Source: JABMQB01 sp963677475
GTDB taxonomy: Bacteria; Bacteroidota; Bacteroidia; Bacteroidales; Prolixibacteraceae
Assembly (NCBI GenBank): GCA_963677475.2
Contig: CAXXQD010000017.1
Coordinates: 1 to 64,000 of the forward strand
Length of the DNA: 64,000 nt
Reading direction: 5' to 3'
The notes under the pieces are model-generated. The model saw nothing but the letters and a program-made list of their open reading frames with translations. It had not been told where the DNA came from and did no database searches. Shown piece after piece: positions 17,843 through 26,717 of this stretch. The translations under genes were made by a program, and so were the position numbers. The number at the start of each line of letters is the position of its first letter. The first letter of the stretch is position 1.

Positions 17843-18202
17843 ATGCAAGCTATAATAATTATACTATTAATCGTTGCCGTTTTACTCGTAATTTTCACTT
17901 TGCAAAATTCGGTAGAAATCACCCTACAATTATTCTTTTGGGAATTACCAAATGCACCATTGGTATTGGTGCTAATAAGCTGTATTGCATTAGGATATCT
18001 TATTGCATTGTTGTATTTATACCCAAAACTTTGGAAATTAAAACGCGAATACAACCAGATGATTAAATTTAATGAAGAGCTAAAAGAGCTGCATCAAATG
18101 AACCATCCTGAGAAGCATAAAGAAAAAGAACCATACGAATATAAAGATCCCGAAGGGGATGAACTGGACGATTCGGAAGAGAGCTCATTTTTTAACGATT
18201 AA
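17843..18202 (+). CDS. LapA-domain (DUF1049) membrane protein
   Basis: 119 aa. Two membrane segments (about residues 2-19 and 37-58) frame the motif FTLQNSVEITLQLFFWELPNAPL, the hallmark of the LapA/YciS domain (lipopolysaccharide assembly protein A). In proteobacteria LapA works with LapB to control LpxC turnover; in Bacteroidota the role is not established. The C-terminus is highly charged (Lys/Glu) and cytoplasmic. It lies 14 nt before the WbqC-like gene, so the two are likely cotranscribed. Confidence 0.8.
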   Translation: MQAIIIILLIVAVLLVIFTLQNSVEITLQLFFWELPNAPLVLVLISCIALGYLIALLYLYPKLWKLKREYNQMIKFNEELKELHQMNHPEKHKEKEPYEYKDPEGDELDDSEESSFFND

Positions 18203-18216
18203 GCAAAAGTGCAACA

Positions 18217-18852
18217 ATGCCCGGTCAAATCCTTTTAAGTTTAGCTTACCACGCCCCTATTCAATATTTTTCAAAAATTATTTCATCGGATAATGTTCTT
18301 ATCGAGCAACATGAAAATTTTCAAAAACAAACCTATAGGAACCGATGTGTTATTGCTGCAGCCAATGGTCCTATATCCTTGGTTGTTCCTGTTGAAAAAG
18401 CACGGAACAGGAAAATAAAAATGAAGGATATCAAAATACATAACGTGCAAGCCTGGCAAAGAAACCACTGGCGATCGATTTTTTCCGCTTATAATTCTTC
18501 CCCATATTTTGAGTTTTACAGGGAATCGCTTAAAGAAATCTATGATAAGCCCTGGAAATATTTACTCGATTTTAACCTTAAAACAACCAACTGGCTTTTA
18601 GGGGAACTTGAAATTGATTGTTCGATAATACTCACAGATAATTACATGGAAGATGATCCGGGCATTCAGAATTTCAGGGATAAAATCAGCCCTAAAAACA
18701 AGGAGCAAGATCATTCATTCTCGCCTATCCCCTACACCCAGGTTTTTAGTGAAAGATTCGGGTTTCAACCAAATTTAAGCATCCTCGATTTATTGTTCAA
18801 TGAAGGGCCGAACAGTTACACAATACTTGAAAACAGTATCTCCAAGGCTTAG
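18217..18852 (+). CDS. WbqC-like family protein
   Basis: 211 aa, soluble. The order of conserved blocks fits the WbqC family: LAYHAPIQYFSKI at the N-terminus, ENFQKQTYRNRCVI, LVVPVEKAR, then HNVQAWQRNHWRSIFSAYNSSPYFEFY. The family is often found near polysaccharide or O-antigen genes and in Bacteroidota next to lepB; its reaction is not firmly known. This gene shares the lapA-like transcript (14-nt gap). Its TAG stop overlaps the stop of the convergent NUDIX gene by 4 nt. Confidence 0.85.
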   Translation: MPGQILLSLAYHAPIQYFSKIISSDNVLIEQHENFQKQTYRNRCVIAAANGPISLVVPVEKARNRKIKMKDIKIHNVQAWQRNHWRSIFSAYNSSPYFEFYRESLKEIYDKPWKYLLDFNLKTTNWLLGELEIDCSIILTDNYMEDDPGIQNFRDKISPKNKEQDHSFSPIPYTQVFSERFGFQPNLSILDLLFNEGPNSYTILENSISKA

Positions 18853-19286
18853 GTAAAAGAAACCAATCCACTTGCTTTAAACGATTCAATTACATGGCGA
18901 TGATCGAATGCCAGGGAAGGCAATTGTTCCAATAAAAACCACTTGGCTTGTTTTGCATCATCCCCTCCTTTTGCCTCGGTTAATTCATCCAAGATAACGT
19001 AATGAACAACCGATATTGTTCTATGTCGCGGGTCACGGTTCACGGCATCAAATGCCTTAAACTGTTTCATCTCGCCTACTACAATACCCGTTTCTTCATT
19101 GAGCTCACGGACACAAGCATCTTCAAGTGTTTCATCCATATTAACAAAGCCGCCCGGCAAAGCCCACATTCCTTTAAATGGCTCAATTCCGCGTTCAATT
19201 AATAACAAGTGTGGTTTTGAGTTTTTATTAGCAATAACAAGCGCATCAACCGTTAATGCCATTCTCGGGTATTTGTAACTATACAT
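18849..19286 (-). CDS. NUDIX hydrolase
   Basis: 145 aa from ATG 19286. A start nine codons earlier is possible but would overlap the 29-aa peptide gene, which ends 5 nt before 19286. The Nudix box GGFVNMDETLEDACVRELNEE-TGI is complete (GX5EX7REUXEEXGU) with all metal-binding Glu. The pattern VDALVIANKNSKPHLLLIERG plus PFKGMWALPGG resembles ADP-ribose pyrophosphatase or NrtR-type catalytic domains, without the extra winged helix of NrtR. The substrate is a nucleoside diphosphate linked to another group; which one is unknown. It is the last gene of a small minus-strand operon after the NlpC/P60 gene. Confidence 0.9.
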   Translation of the reverse strand: MYSYKYPRMALTVDALVIANKNSKPHLLLIERGIEPFKGMWALPGGFVNMDETLEDACVRELNEETGIVVGEMKQFKAFDAVNRDPRHRTISVVHYVILDELTEAKGGDDAKQAKWFLLEQLPSLAFDHRHVIESFKASGLVSFT

Positions 19287-19291
19287 GATTG

Positions 19292-19381
19292 TTATTTCCT
19301 TCCAACATTCCAATATTTATACACCAAATAAAGTGCAATAACCAATACTATTAGCAATATAAGTAAAATGGTATGTTCCAT
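19292..19381 (-). CDS. 29-aa single-pass membrane peptide
   Basis: A 30-codon frame begins at ATG 19381, five nt after the stop of the NlpC/P60 gene, and ends with TAA at 19292-19294, five nt before the NUDIX start. The product is MEHTILLILL, then IVLVIALYLV, then YKYWNVGRK: one hydrophobic helix with a basic C-terminal tail. The exact fit between two genes on the same strand is the main evidence. I know no family for it. Confidence 0.55.
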   Translation of the reverse strand: MEHTILLILLIVLVIALYLVYKYWNVGRK

Positions 19382-19385
19382 TATT

Positions 19386-20171
19386 CTATTCGATAATTCT
19401 TTTCATTACACGCATTTTGTGGGTATAACGTTTCAAATCCACATTGAAAATCCCAAACTGGTCCACATTGTCAATCCTCACCTTACCCGAAGCGTGAATA
19501 ATTTTATTCCTTTTCCAAATAATCCCCACATGGATAATGTTTCCTTCTTCATCATCAAAAAAAGCGAGGTCGCCAGGTTGAGCTTCATCAACAAAACTCA
19601 ATGCTGTTCCTAAAAGGACTTGTTCACTCGCATCCCTTGGTATTTTTAAGCCTGCTGTTTTATAAATGATTTGCGTAAAACCGCTACAATCGATACCAAA
19701 AGGTGATCTTCCGCCCCAAAGATACGGGGCATTAAAATACTTTAAAGATTGGGAAATAATTATTGCACGGGGATTTGCCTGCTCCCCATACGTTACTTCA
19801 CCAGGCATTGAATAGATATCTTTGCCCATTCTGAACTCTTTTAAATAAGGCCGCCAAACGGGCAAGGTACTTCCCGCCACAAGCATTATGTTTTGCTCTT
19901 CATTAACAGGAATAATGGTAAATACATCTTTAGTGATCGCCGAATTCGAATTTTCAATTTTGTTGTATGCCCTTTGGCTCAAAGGTGTTATCATTTTTTG
20001 ATCAACCCATCCATCGTAGCCGTCGAAAGCAAGTTTTATGTGGCACCAGCCCATCATTATTTCCATGATTTCAAAATGCTCTCCATACAAAACCTGCGTG
20101 ACCATCTCACTTTTTTCTGAAGGCTCCTTCCTTACGGGAATAAGGCTCAGGTTTGAAATACCATAATTCAT
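19386..20171 (-). CDS. NlpC/P60 cell-wall endopeptidase with SH3-like N-terminus
   Basis: 261 aa from ATG 20171. The twelve extra upstream codons look non-coding, and homologues begin with the same MNYGISNLSLIPVRKEPS pattern. An SH3-like module (residues 1-60, ending GYDGWVDQKM) precedes a second small domain and the C40 peptidase domain. The catalytic triad is visible: Cys162 in FGIDCSGF, His214 in NIIHVG and His226 in IIHASG. Such enzymes cleave gamma-D-Glu-DAP bonds in peptidoglycan peptides (YkfC-like). There is no signal peptide, so a cytoplasmic muropeptide-recycling role is more likely than wall cleavage. The gene heads a set with the 29-aa peptide and NUDIX genes. Confidence 0.9.
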   Translation of the reverse strand: MNYGISNLSLIPVRKEPSEKSEMVTQVLYGEHFEIMEIMMGWCHIKLAFDGYDGWVDQKMITPLSQRAYNKIENSNSAITKDVFTIIPVNEEQNIMLVAGSTLPVWRPYLKEFRMGKDIYSMPGEVTYGEQANPRAIIISQSLKYFNAPYLWGGRSPFGIDCSGFTQIIYKTAGLKIPRDASEQVLLGTALSFVDEAQPGDLAFFDDEEGNIIHVGIIWKRNKIIHASGKVRIDNVDQFGIFNVDLKRYTHKMRVMKRIIE

Positions 20172-20414
20172 CTGTCTGATTTTAGCATTGATAACTAAAC
20201 CTGTCAATTAATTCAATTGTGCACTCTTGTATGGTCATTGATCAGATGCTTGTTTCATTATATTTATTAATTTTGTTAAACACAATAAACAAACTAACTT
20301 GTTCTTTACCTTACTAACAAGGACACCTTTTGATTTCAGGATGTTTATTTTATACCAAAGATAAAATTATTTGATATAAGCAAGCTCAGGGAATACATCA
20401 TACACGGATAAATT

Positions 20415-22499
20415 ATGAAAAGTTATCGACACAAAACAAAGAAGTTTTACAAATCAATATATTGGATTTTCCTGTTTGTATTGGCAGCATTCGCGCTACA
20501 ACTCATCCTCCCCGGTGAACCAAAGTTTAAATACGAATACCTAAAAGGATCTCCCTGGAAACATGAAAACCTGGTAGCTCCATTCGATTTTGCAATATTT
20601 AAATCGAACAATCAGCTTGAACAAGAGAAAAAAGTGGTTGAAAGCTCGATTGTCCCTTATTTTGTGATCGACACAATGGTTACAAACCAATTTGCAGGGA
20701 AATTTCGCGACGAACTTCGCGAGGTGCTCGATACATCATTGGTTTCAACATCCATTGTAATGAACAACCTCCTAAGCAAACTTCGTGAAATATATGCATC
20801 CGGGATTCTGGAACGATCGCCCGAGTCTTATTTAAATCTTGAAGGTAAAAAGGAAGTTTCTAAAATTACCGGGAATATTTCGGAAAAAGTTCCAATTGAA
20901 AGTTTGTTCTCTGAAAAAACAGCTTACAACGAATTAAGCGAATATGTGCTTGCAACCATAGCAGGCAACCCCATTTTATACAACAAGCTCTCGCCCATTG
21001 AAACAAGCACTTTTATTAAATCAAATTTATCGTTTGATGGTACAACTACACAAAAAGAAATTGATGAAGCATTGGCGGCCATATCGCCTACGTTTGGAAT
21101 GGTACAGGCGGGCGAAAGAATCATTTTAAATGGTGAAATTGTGGACAACAATAAGTTCCTGACCCTTGAGTCGCTTAAAAACAGCTATGCAAAAAAACGT
21201 GGTGACGGCATTAACAGTAAACTTATTTTAACAGGAAAATTAATGTTGATCATTATTTTCCTTTCACTTATTTTTGTATTTCTTCTTTTTTACAGGTACG
21301 ATATTTTGGAGCATTTTCGAAGACTTGCATTTTTATTGTCATTGATAATCACAATGGTTTTTTTGTCGGTATTTGCCAATTCTTACGAAGGCTTGCACAT
21401 TTATATCGTTCCATTGGCAATCCTTCCAATAGTGGTGCGAACATTCTTCGACTCAAGGACAGCGATTTTTTGTTTGGTAATAACCACCTTGATTATAGGC
21501 TTATATGCCCCAAACAACTACGAATATGTATTGTTGCAGATCACAGCAGGAGTATTGGTAGTTTTCAGTCTTGCCAAAATGCACCGAAGGTCGCACCTTA
21601 TTATGGCGTCTATATGGGTAATGCTAGCATACTCACTTGTTTATATTGCCATTAATCTCATTCAAGGGGGAAATATTTTAGATGTTGATTTTAGAATGCT
21701 TAGATGGTTTGCCATTAATAGTGTTTTTATCTTTGCCGTTTATCCATTAATTTACGTTTTCGAAAAACTATTTGGTTTTATATCCGATGTAACTTTAATT
21801 GAATTATCGGACACCAACCAGCCTTTGCTCCGAAAATTGGCTGATGAAGCACCAGGGACTTTTCAGCATTCAATGCAAATAGCAAATTTGGCAGAAGAAG
21901 TGATCCTAAAAATTGGCGGGAACCCATTTCTTGTGCGCGCCGGGGCTTTGTACCACGACATTGGCAAAATTGCAAAAGCAGACCATTTTACGGAGAATCA
22001 GTTCGGAATCCAGAATCCACACAACCAATTGCCTTATACCGAAAGTGCAAAAATAATTGTTGATCATGTGAACAATGGCATTAAACTGGCAAGAAGGAAT
22101 AATTTACCAGAAAAGTTAATTGAGTTTATTGCAACCCACCATGGTACAACCAAAGCTAAATATTTTTATTTAAAGCAACAGGAAGATTTTCCAAACAAGC
22201 AAGTGGACAAAGATGCGTTTTCATACCCGGGACCGCTCCCTACATCAAAAGAGGCAGCAGTAGTTATGCTTGTTGACGGGATAGAAGCCGCATCACGAAG
22301 CATGAAAGACAAAACCGAAGAAAACCTCCGTGAATTGGTGAATAACATGGTGAACCAAAAGGTAAACGAGCATCAACTCGACAACTCAAAATTAACCTTT
22401 CGCGACATCAATAATATCAAAAATATCCTGGTCAATAAACTTATCAATGTTTATCATGTAAGAATTGCGTATCCAAAGGAAAAGGGGGAATCCGTGTGA
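20415..22499 (+). CDS. 7TM-HD family phosphodiesterase (PgpH-type, c-di-AMP)
   Basis: 694 aa. One membrane segment at about residues 14-32, then an extracytoplasmic 7TMR-HDED domain to about residue 275, a bundle of seven membrane segments (about 275-460) and a C-terminal HD domain. HD motif residues are seen in PGTFQHSMQIANLAEE (about 480), ALYHDIGKIAKADHF (about 510) and IATHHGTTKAKYFY. This layout is that of PgpH/YqfF, the membrane c-di-AMP phosphodiesterase; the role here is inferred from the family. Expression is probably independent, because the divergent NlpC/P60 gene lies 243 nt away. Confidence 0.9.
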   Translation: MKSYRHKTKKFYKSIYWIFLFVLAAFALQLILPGEPKFKYEYLKGSPWKHENLVAPFDFAIFKSNNQLEQEKKVVESSIVPYFVIDTMVTNQFAGKFRDELREVLDTSLVSTSIVMNNLLSKLREIYASGILERSPESYLNLEGKKEVSKITGNISEKVPIESLFSEKTAYNELSEYVLATIAGNPILYNKLSPIETSTFIKSNLSFDGTTTQKEIDEALAAISPTFGMVQAGERIILNGEIVDNNKFLTLESLKNSYAKKRGDGINSKLILTGKLMLIIIFLSLIFVFLLFYRYDILEHFRRLAFLLSLIITMVFLSVFANSYEGLHIYIVPLAILPIVVRTFFDSRTAIFCLVITTLIIGLYAPNNYEYVLLQITAGVLVVFSLAKMHRRSHLIMASIWVMLAYSLVYIAINLIQGGNILDVDFRMLRWFAINSVFIFAVYPLIYVFEKLFGFISDVTLIELSDTNQPLLRKLADEAPGTFQHSMQIANLAEEVILKIGGNPFLVRAGALYHDIGKIAKADHFTENQFGIQNPHNQLPYTESAKIIVDHVNNGIKLARRNNLPEKLIEFIATHHGTTKAKYFYLKQQEDFPNKQVDKDAFSYPGPLPTSKEAAVVMLVDGIEAASRSMKDKTEENLRELVNNMVNQKVNEHQLDNSKLTFRDINNIKNILVNKLINVYHVRIAYPKEKGESV

Positions 22500-22685
22500 T
22501 CAGTAGTTTAAATTATTATATACACAATAAAGAATAATTTATTCAAAAGCTATTTTAACTTTAGCATCCCCAAAAACCAAATATGTAATTTTTTTATACA
22601 CAGAATTACCAATACACTAAAATTGTTTATATACATAAAATTGAAATCAGGTTTAACTCCATTATTTATGGAAAAATTAATTATT

Positions 22686-25577
22686 ATGAAAAAATTATTG
22701 TTCCTCCCGTTATTAACATTCTATGCATTCATATCGGTCGTTGCGCAGGACATTGAAATTTCTACTTACAAATTAGAAAACGGGCTTACTATTATTTTAA
22801 ATGAAGACCATTCGCAACCAAGCGTGTTTGGGTGCGTAGCCGTGAGGGCTGGATCAAAAGACGATCCGGATGATGCAACTGGACTGGCACATTATATGGA
22901 ACATGTGATGTTTAAAGGGACACAGGATTTGGGGACATATGACTGGGGGTCTGAAAAGCCACATTATGAAAAAATTATTGAACTGTACGAAGAATTGCGA
23001 AAAACGGAAGATCCTGAGAAGAAAAAGGAAATAAATAATCAAATAAACCAACAGTCATTAGCCGCTGGGAAATATGCAATACCAAACGAATTTTCCAATT
23101 TAACACAGGCAATGGGTGAAACCGGGTTAAATGCAGGGACAGGCTATGATTACACTATGTACCATAATTCATTTCCTCCATTTCAAATCCGCAGATGGTT
23201 AGACTTGTATGCTCATCGGTTTATCAATCCTGTTTTTCGCGGATTTCAATCTGAGTTGGAAACTGTATATGAAGAGAAAAATATGTATTCTGATAACCCA
23301 AGCCGCGCTGTACAGAACGATTTCCTAAATAGCTATTTTGGAGAGGACAACCCATACGGAAGGTTAATATTGGGAAAAACAGAACATTTAAAGAATCCAT
23401 CAATAAAGAGAATAATTGAGTTTTACAATGATTTTTATGTCCCTTCAAATATGGCTTTAGTCTTATCGGGCGACATAAACCCGGAAACATTAAAACCTAT
23501 GATTGAAGCCACATTTGGCAAATGGGAAAAAAGAGAATTGACTGCTGCGGCAAAAGAACCAGAAAGTATCCGTTTTTCTGAGCCCATCAAAGTCAAAACA
23601 AAACAAACCCCATACCCAATGCTTATTTTAGGGTATCCTGCTGTATCTGTCAATAATGCGGACAAATATACTTTTGAGTTCTGCACACGTTTGCTATCGA
23701 ATAAAAATAGAACGGGATTATTAGATAAACTTGTGCTTGAAGGAGATTTTTTATTTGCAAACGCAAGTTTTCAGCAATTTAAATATGATGGGATGGTTAT
23801 GATACAGGCTGTTCCTACATTTGATGTGAGTCAAATGAAGTACGTTTCCCTTTCTGTTGTGGAAAAAGAAATTGAAAAAGAAATTGAAAAGCTAAAAAAA
23901 GGAGAATTTGACGATTGGTTAATTGATGCATTTAAAAAAGAATTAGCCCAAGAATATGATATGTTATTTGAATCACCTTCGAACATGGGGTATGTATTAA
24001 TGCAAAATTATGCATATAACATAGATATTAATAATTTTCTGAATTATAAAAACAAGATTGAATCGATCACTAAAGAGGATATCTTAAGAGTGGCGAATGA
24101 TTATTTTACTGAAAATAAATTAACATACCTATCAGATATTGGCAACCCCAAAAAAGAAGATATAAACAAACCCGATTATTCGCCAATTGAACCTATACCC
24201 GGCAAGAAATCAGACTATGCAAAGTATCTTGAGCAATTGCCATTATCTGAGGTAAAAGAAGATTTTGTTAATTTCGATAAAGATGTACAGGAAATTTATT
24301 TGGCGGACAAAGTAAAATTGAACTATACCCAGAACCCGAAAAACGATATTTTCTCCTTAACCATCAAATTTGGTGTGGGGACAGGTAAAATACCAAGCTT
24401 AGGGATGGCAACACAACTAATGAACTATGCCGGTGTTTTAGCACAATACAAACCCCAAGAACTAAAAAATGCATACAGTAAATTGGGCTGTACGGTAAAC
24501 TTCTATAGTTCGGAAAGTTATTTATATATTTCAATGCTTGGAGATGAAGAAAACCTTGGAACAGCATGTCAATTATTATCCAGAACATTTTTAATGCCTG
24601 AGTTAGATGAAAAACAAATGAAAAATGTTATTGGTGGAGTTCTTGGTTCAAGAAGAATAGAAAAAACAGATAAATCATCTCAAGCTAGCGCATTGTTTGA
24701 ATATTTACTATATGGAGATAATTCACCCGAATTAAATAGATTATCAGATAGTGAAATTCAAGAGCTAACTATTTCTGATTTAACTGGGGATTTTATCTCA
24801 GCTACACATTATGAAGCAAGTATTCATTACGTTGGCAAATTACCTTTTAATAAAACAACGGAGATTTTACGAAACAACTTGGTTTTACCAGCAAATCTGG
24901 AAGATTCTGAATCTCCTTACATTAGAAAAATTACAGAAAGGAATAAAGAAACCATATTATTCCTAAACAACCCAGACGCAAGGCAAAGTGAAATATCAAT
25001 ACTAATTAATGGCCCTGTCTATAAAATGGAAGATCAAGCTACGGTTGATGCTTTTAATCAATATTTTGGTGGAGGGTTTAATGGATTAGTTCTTCAAGAG
25101 CTTCGTGAAAAAAGATCATTTGCATATACTGCCAGTGCCCGATTTGCAACGCCTACGATACCTGAGGAAAATATGTTTTTTATAGGTACAATAGGAACTC
25201 AAGCTGATAAAACAGCGGACGCTGTTTCTGAATTTGTAAAAATAATAAAAGAGATGCCTGAAAAACCAGAGCGCATTAACAACATTGAAAATTACCTTGT
25301 TCAATCGTCTCAAGCAAGTAAACCTGGATTCAGAAACCTTAGCCAAACTGTTGAAAACTGGAAAATAAAAGGATACACCATCGATCCAAACCAATACTTA
25401 ATCCCCCAATATATAAACTTATCGTTTGAGGATATTAAAAGCTTTTATCAAGATAATATATCAAATCAACCAATTACCATAGCCATTGTAGGAAATAAAA
25501 AACTGATTGATATGGATAAACTGGAAACAATTGCAAAAGTTGTTAAAGTGAATCCAAGCAAGATATTCAAGAATTAA
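22686..25577 (+). CDS. M16 family zinc metallopeptidase, secreted
   Basis: 963 aa from ATG 22686, chosen because the Sec signal peptide begins there (MKKLLFLPLLTFYAFISVVAQ); in-frame codons upstream to 22623 look like leader. Two M16 halves are present. The N-terminal half has the inverted zinc motif HYMEH at residues 69-73, with the third ligand Glu in ELETVYEEKNM about 120 residues on, and GETGLNAGTGYDYTMYHN typical of bacterial pitrilysin/PqqL-like enzymes. The C-terminal half lacks HxxEH, as expected for the non-catalytic half, but keeps LREKRSFAYTASA. It probably degrades peptides in the periplasm. It is convergent to the SusCD-type operon, with a shared terminator between. Confidence 0.9.
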   Translation: MKKLLFLPLLTFYAFISVVAQDIEISTYKLENGLTIILNEDHSQPSVFGCVAVRAGSKDDPDDATGLAHYMEHVMFKGTQDLGTYDWGSEKPHYEKIIELYEELRKTEDPEKKKEINNQINQQSLAAGKYAIPNEFSNLTQAMGETGLNAGTGYDYTMYHNSFPPFQIRRWLDLYAHRFINPVFRGFQSELETVYEEKNMYSDNPSRAVQNDFLNSYFGEDNPYGRLILGKTEHLKNPSIKRIIEFYNDFYVPSNMALVLSGDINPETLKPMIEATFGKWEKRELTAAAKEPESIRFSEPIKVKTKQTPYPMLILGYPAVSVNNADKYTFEFCTRLLSNKNRTGLLDKLVLEGDFLFANASFQQFKYDGMVMIQAVPTFDVSQMKYVSLSVVEKEIEKEIEKLKKGEFDDWLIDAFKKELAQEYDMLFESPSNMGYVLMQNYAYNIDINNFLNYKNKIESITKEDILRVANDYFTENKLTYLSDIGNPKKEDINKPDYSPIEPIPGKKSDYAKYLEQLPLSEVKEDFVNFDKDVQEIYLADKVKLNYTQNPKNDIFSLTIKFGVGTGKIPSLGMATQLMNYAGVLAQYKPQELKNAYSKLGCTVNFYSSESYLYISMLGDEENLGTACQLLSRTFLMPELDEKQMKNVIGGVLGSRRIEKTDKSSQASALFEYLLYGDNSPELNRLSDSEIQELTISDLTGDFISATHYEASIHYVGKLPFNKTTEILRNNLVLPANLEDSESPYIRKITERNKETILFLNNPDARQSEISILINGPVYKMEDQATVDAFNQYFGGGFNGLVLQELREKRSFAYTASARFATPTIPEENMFFIGTIGTQADKTADAVSEFVKIIKEMPEKPERINNIENYLVQSSQASKPGFRNLSQTVENWKIKGYTIDPNQYLIPQYINLSFEDIKSFYQDNISNQPITIAIVGNKKLIDMDKLETIAKVVKVNPSKIFKN

Positions 25578-25736
25578 AATAAAATCCCTTAATTTTGAAG
25601 TATCGTATTGGATGTTCTTATATGTTTGATTTAAACTAAACAAAGTTCGCAAAGCAATATGGTTAATAATTTTAATACAGTAGAATTATTTTAAAGATCC
25701 AATAATTGTAGGCGATATCTCATAGTTAAAGCACAA

Positions 25737-25764
25737 AAAAAGGGAGAACTCATTCTCCCTTTTT
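25737..25764. terminator. Bidirectional rho-independent terminator
   Basis: A 12-bp stem (AAAAAGGGAGAA / TTCTCCCTTTTT) around a CTCA loop, between the M16 gene and the convergent adhesin-domain lipoprotein gene. Confidence 0.85.
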
Positions 25765-25784
25765 AATTAAATATCTAACAATTT

Positions 25785-26693
25785 TTATTTTGCGTAGCTA
25801 AATTTTGCTCCCAGAAACAGGATAGCATAATTGTCTGTAACATCTGCATGAACAACAGCTAAATAAATGCTATTCCCTTCATAGCTTGCAGGTATGTCCG
25901 CCGTTACCGCAGTAATAGTTCCACTAGTCAGTTCTTTTGTAAGTATTACTTCAGCATCTCTACAATTATCAATGGTAATTGGAGCATTCGAAACAACAAT
26001 CTTAAATTTTTCCGCATACCAATCCGGATCAGCAGCTTGTACTGTTACTGTAATCGCCCCATCAACCCCATCGAAAGCCAATTCAGGAAACAAAAGATAG
26101 TTTTCCGGAGTTAAAGGTGAACCATACCATGAATAAGAAGCAAAAGCAACTTGCCCGGCTTCTTCATCGTAATACGTAAGTCCCCAGTCATTTCCATCTC
26201 CATCTTTATCAATGGTAGAAAATCCCCCATCTACCCAATCTGCAACAGAGTTGGTTGCATAATTAATTTCATATGCATCAAATCCTTCTTTTGTAACAAA
26301 ACTTTTTACATCACCGACTTTAGTTCCACCTTGGAGGTTTGAAGCGTATGCTTTGTAATAATAAGTAGTTTTTGGTGTTAATTCGGAAACACGCGCACTA
26401 AAAACCCCATCAGAACTATCATCTGAAGGAACCACATCATAAGAACTAAAGTCTTGCGAAGTAGAAATAAAGAAACCTTTATCGATATCACCATTTTGTG
26501 ATGTTCCTTCTAAAATAGAATAACTCGCACTCACCTTGGCTGGATCATCAGTAGATACAGTGGGCGCCAACGATGCATCATAGATTATATCATAATCAGC
26601 AGCATCGGTTAATTCTTCCTGACAAGAAACAAAAACAGCTCCCAGAAAGAATATTGCTATTAATAATTTTATAGTTGTATTCATAATTTTCAT
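25785..26693 (-). CDS. Surface lipoprotein with Fn3 and choice-of-anchor J (cleaved-adhesin) domain
   Basis: 302 aa from ATG 26693; the start could also be nine nt later or 21 nt earlier. The lipobox VFVSC follows a hydrophobic stretch, giving a lipid-anchored protein, and the next residues (QEELTDAAD) are acidic, as in surface-exported lipoproteins. Residues about 40-125 look like a fibronectin type III module (TVSTDDPAKVS ... LTPKTTYYYKAYASN). The remainder (SVADWVDGGFSTIDKDGDGNDWG ... ENYLLFPELAF ... AVVHADVTDNYAIL) has the pattern of the MAM-like cleaved-adhesin domain. It is the third gene after susC and susD, the usual place for a ligand-binding SusE-like partner. The ligand is unknown. 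Confidence 0.75.
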   Translation of the reverse strand: MKIMNTTIKLLIAIFFLGAVFVSCQEELTDAADYDIIYDASLAPTVSTDDPAKVSASYSILEGTSQNGDIDKGFFISTSQDFSSYDVVPSDDSSDGVFSARVSELTPKTTYYYKAYASNLQGGTKVGDVKSFVTKEGFDAYEINYATNSVADWVDGGFSTIDKDGDGNDWGLTYYDEEAGQVAFASYSWYGSPLTPENYLLFPELAFDGVDGAITVTVQAADPDWYAEKFKIVVSNAPITIDNCRDAEVILTKELTSGTITAVTADIPASYEGNSIYLAVVHADVTDNYAILFLGAKFSYAK

Positions 26694-26717
26694 ATTAATG
26701 TACTTAAGAATCAAATA

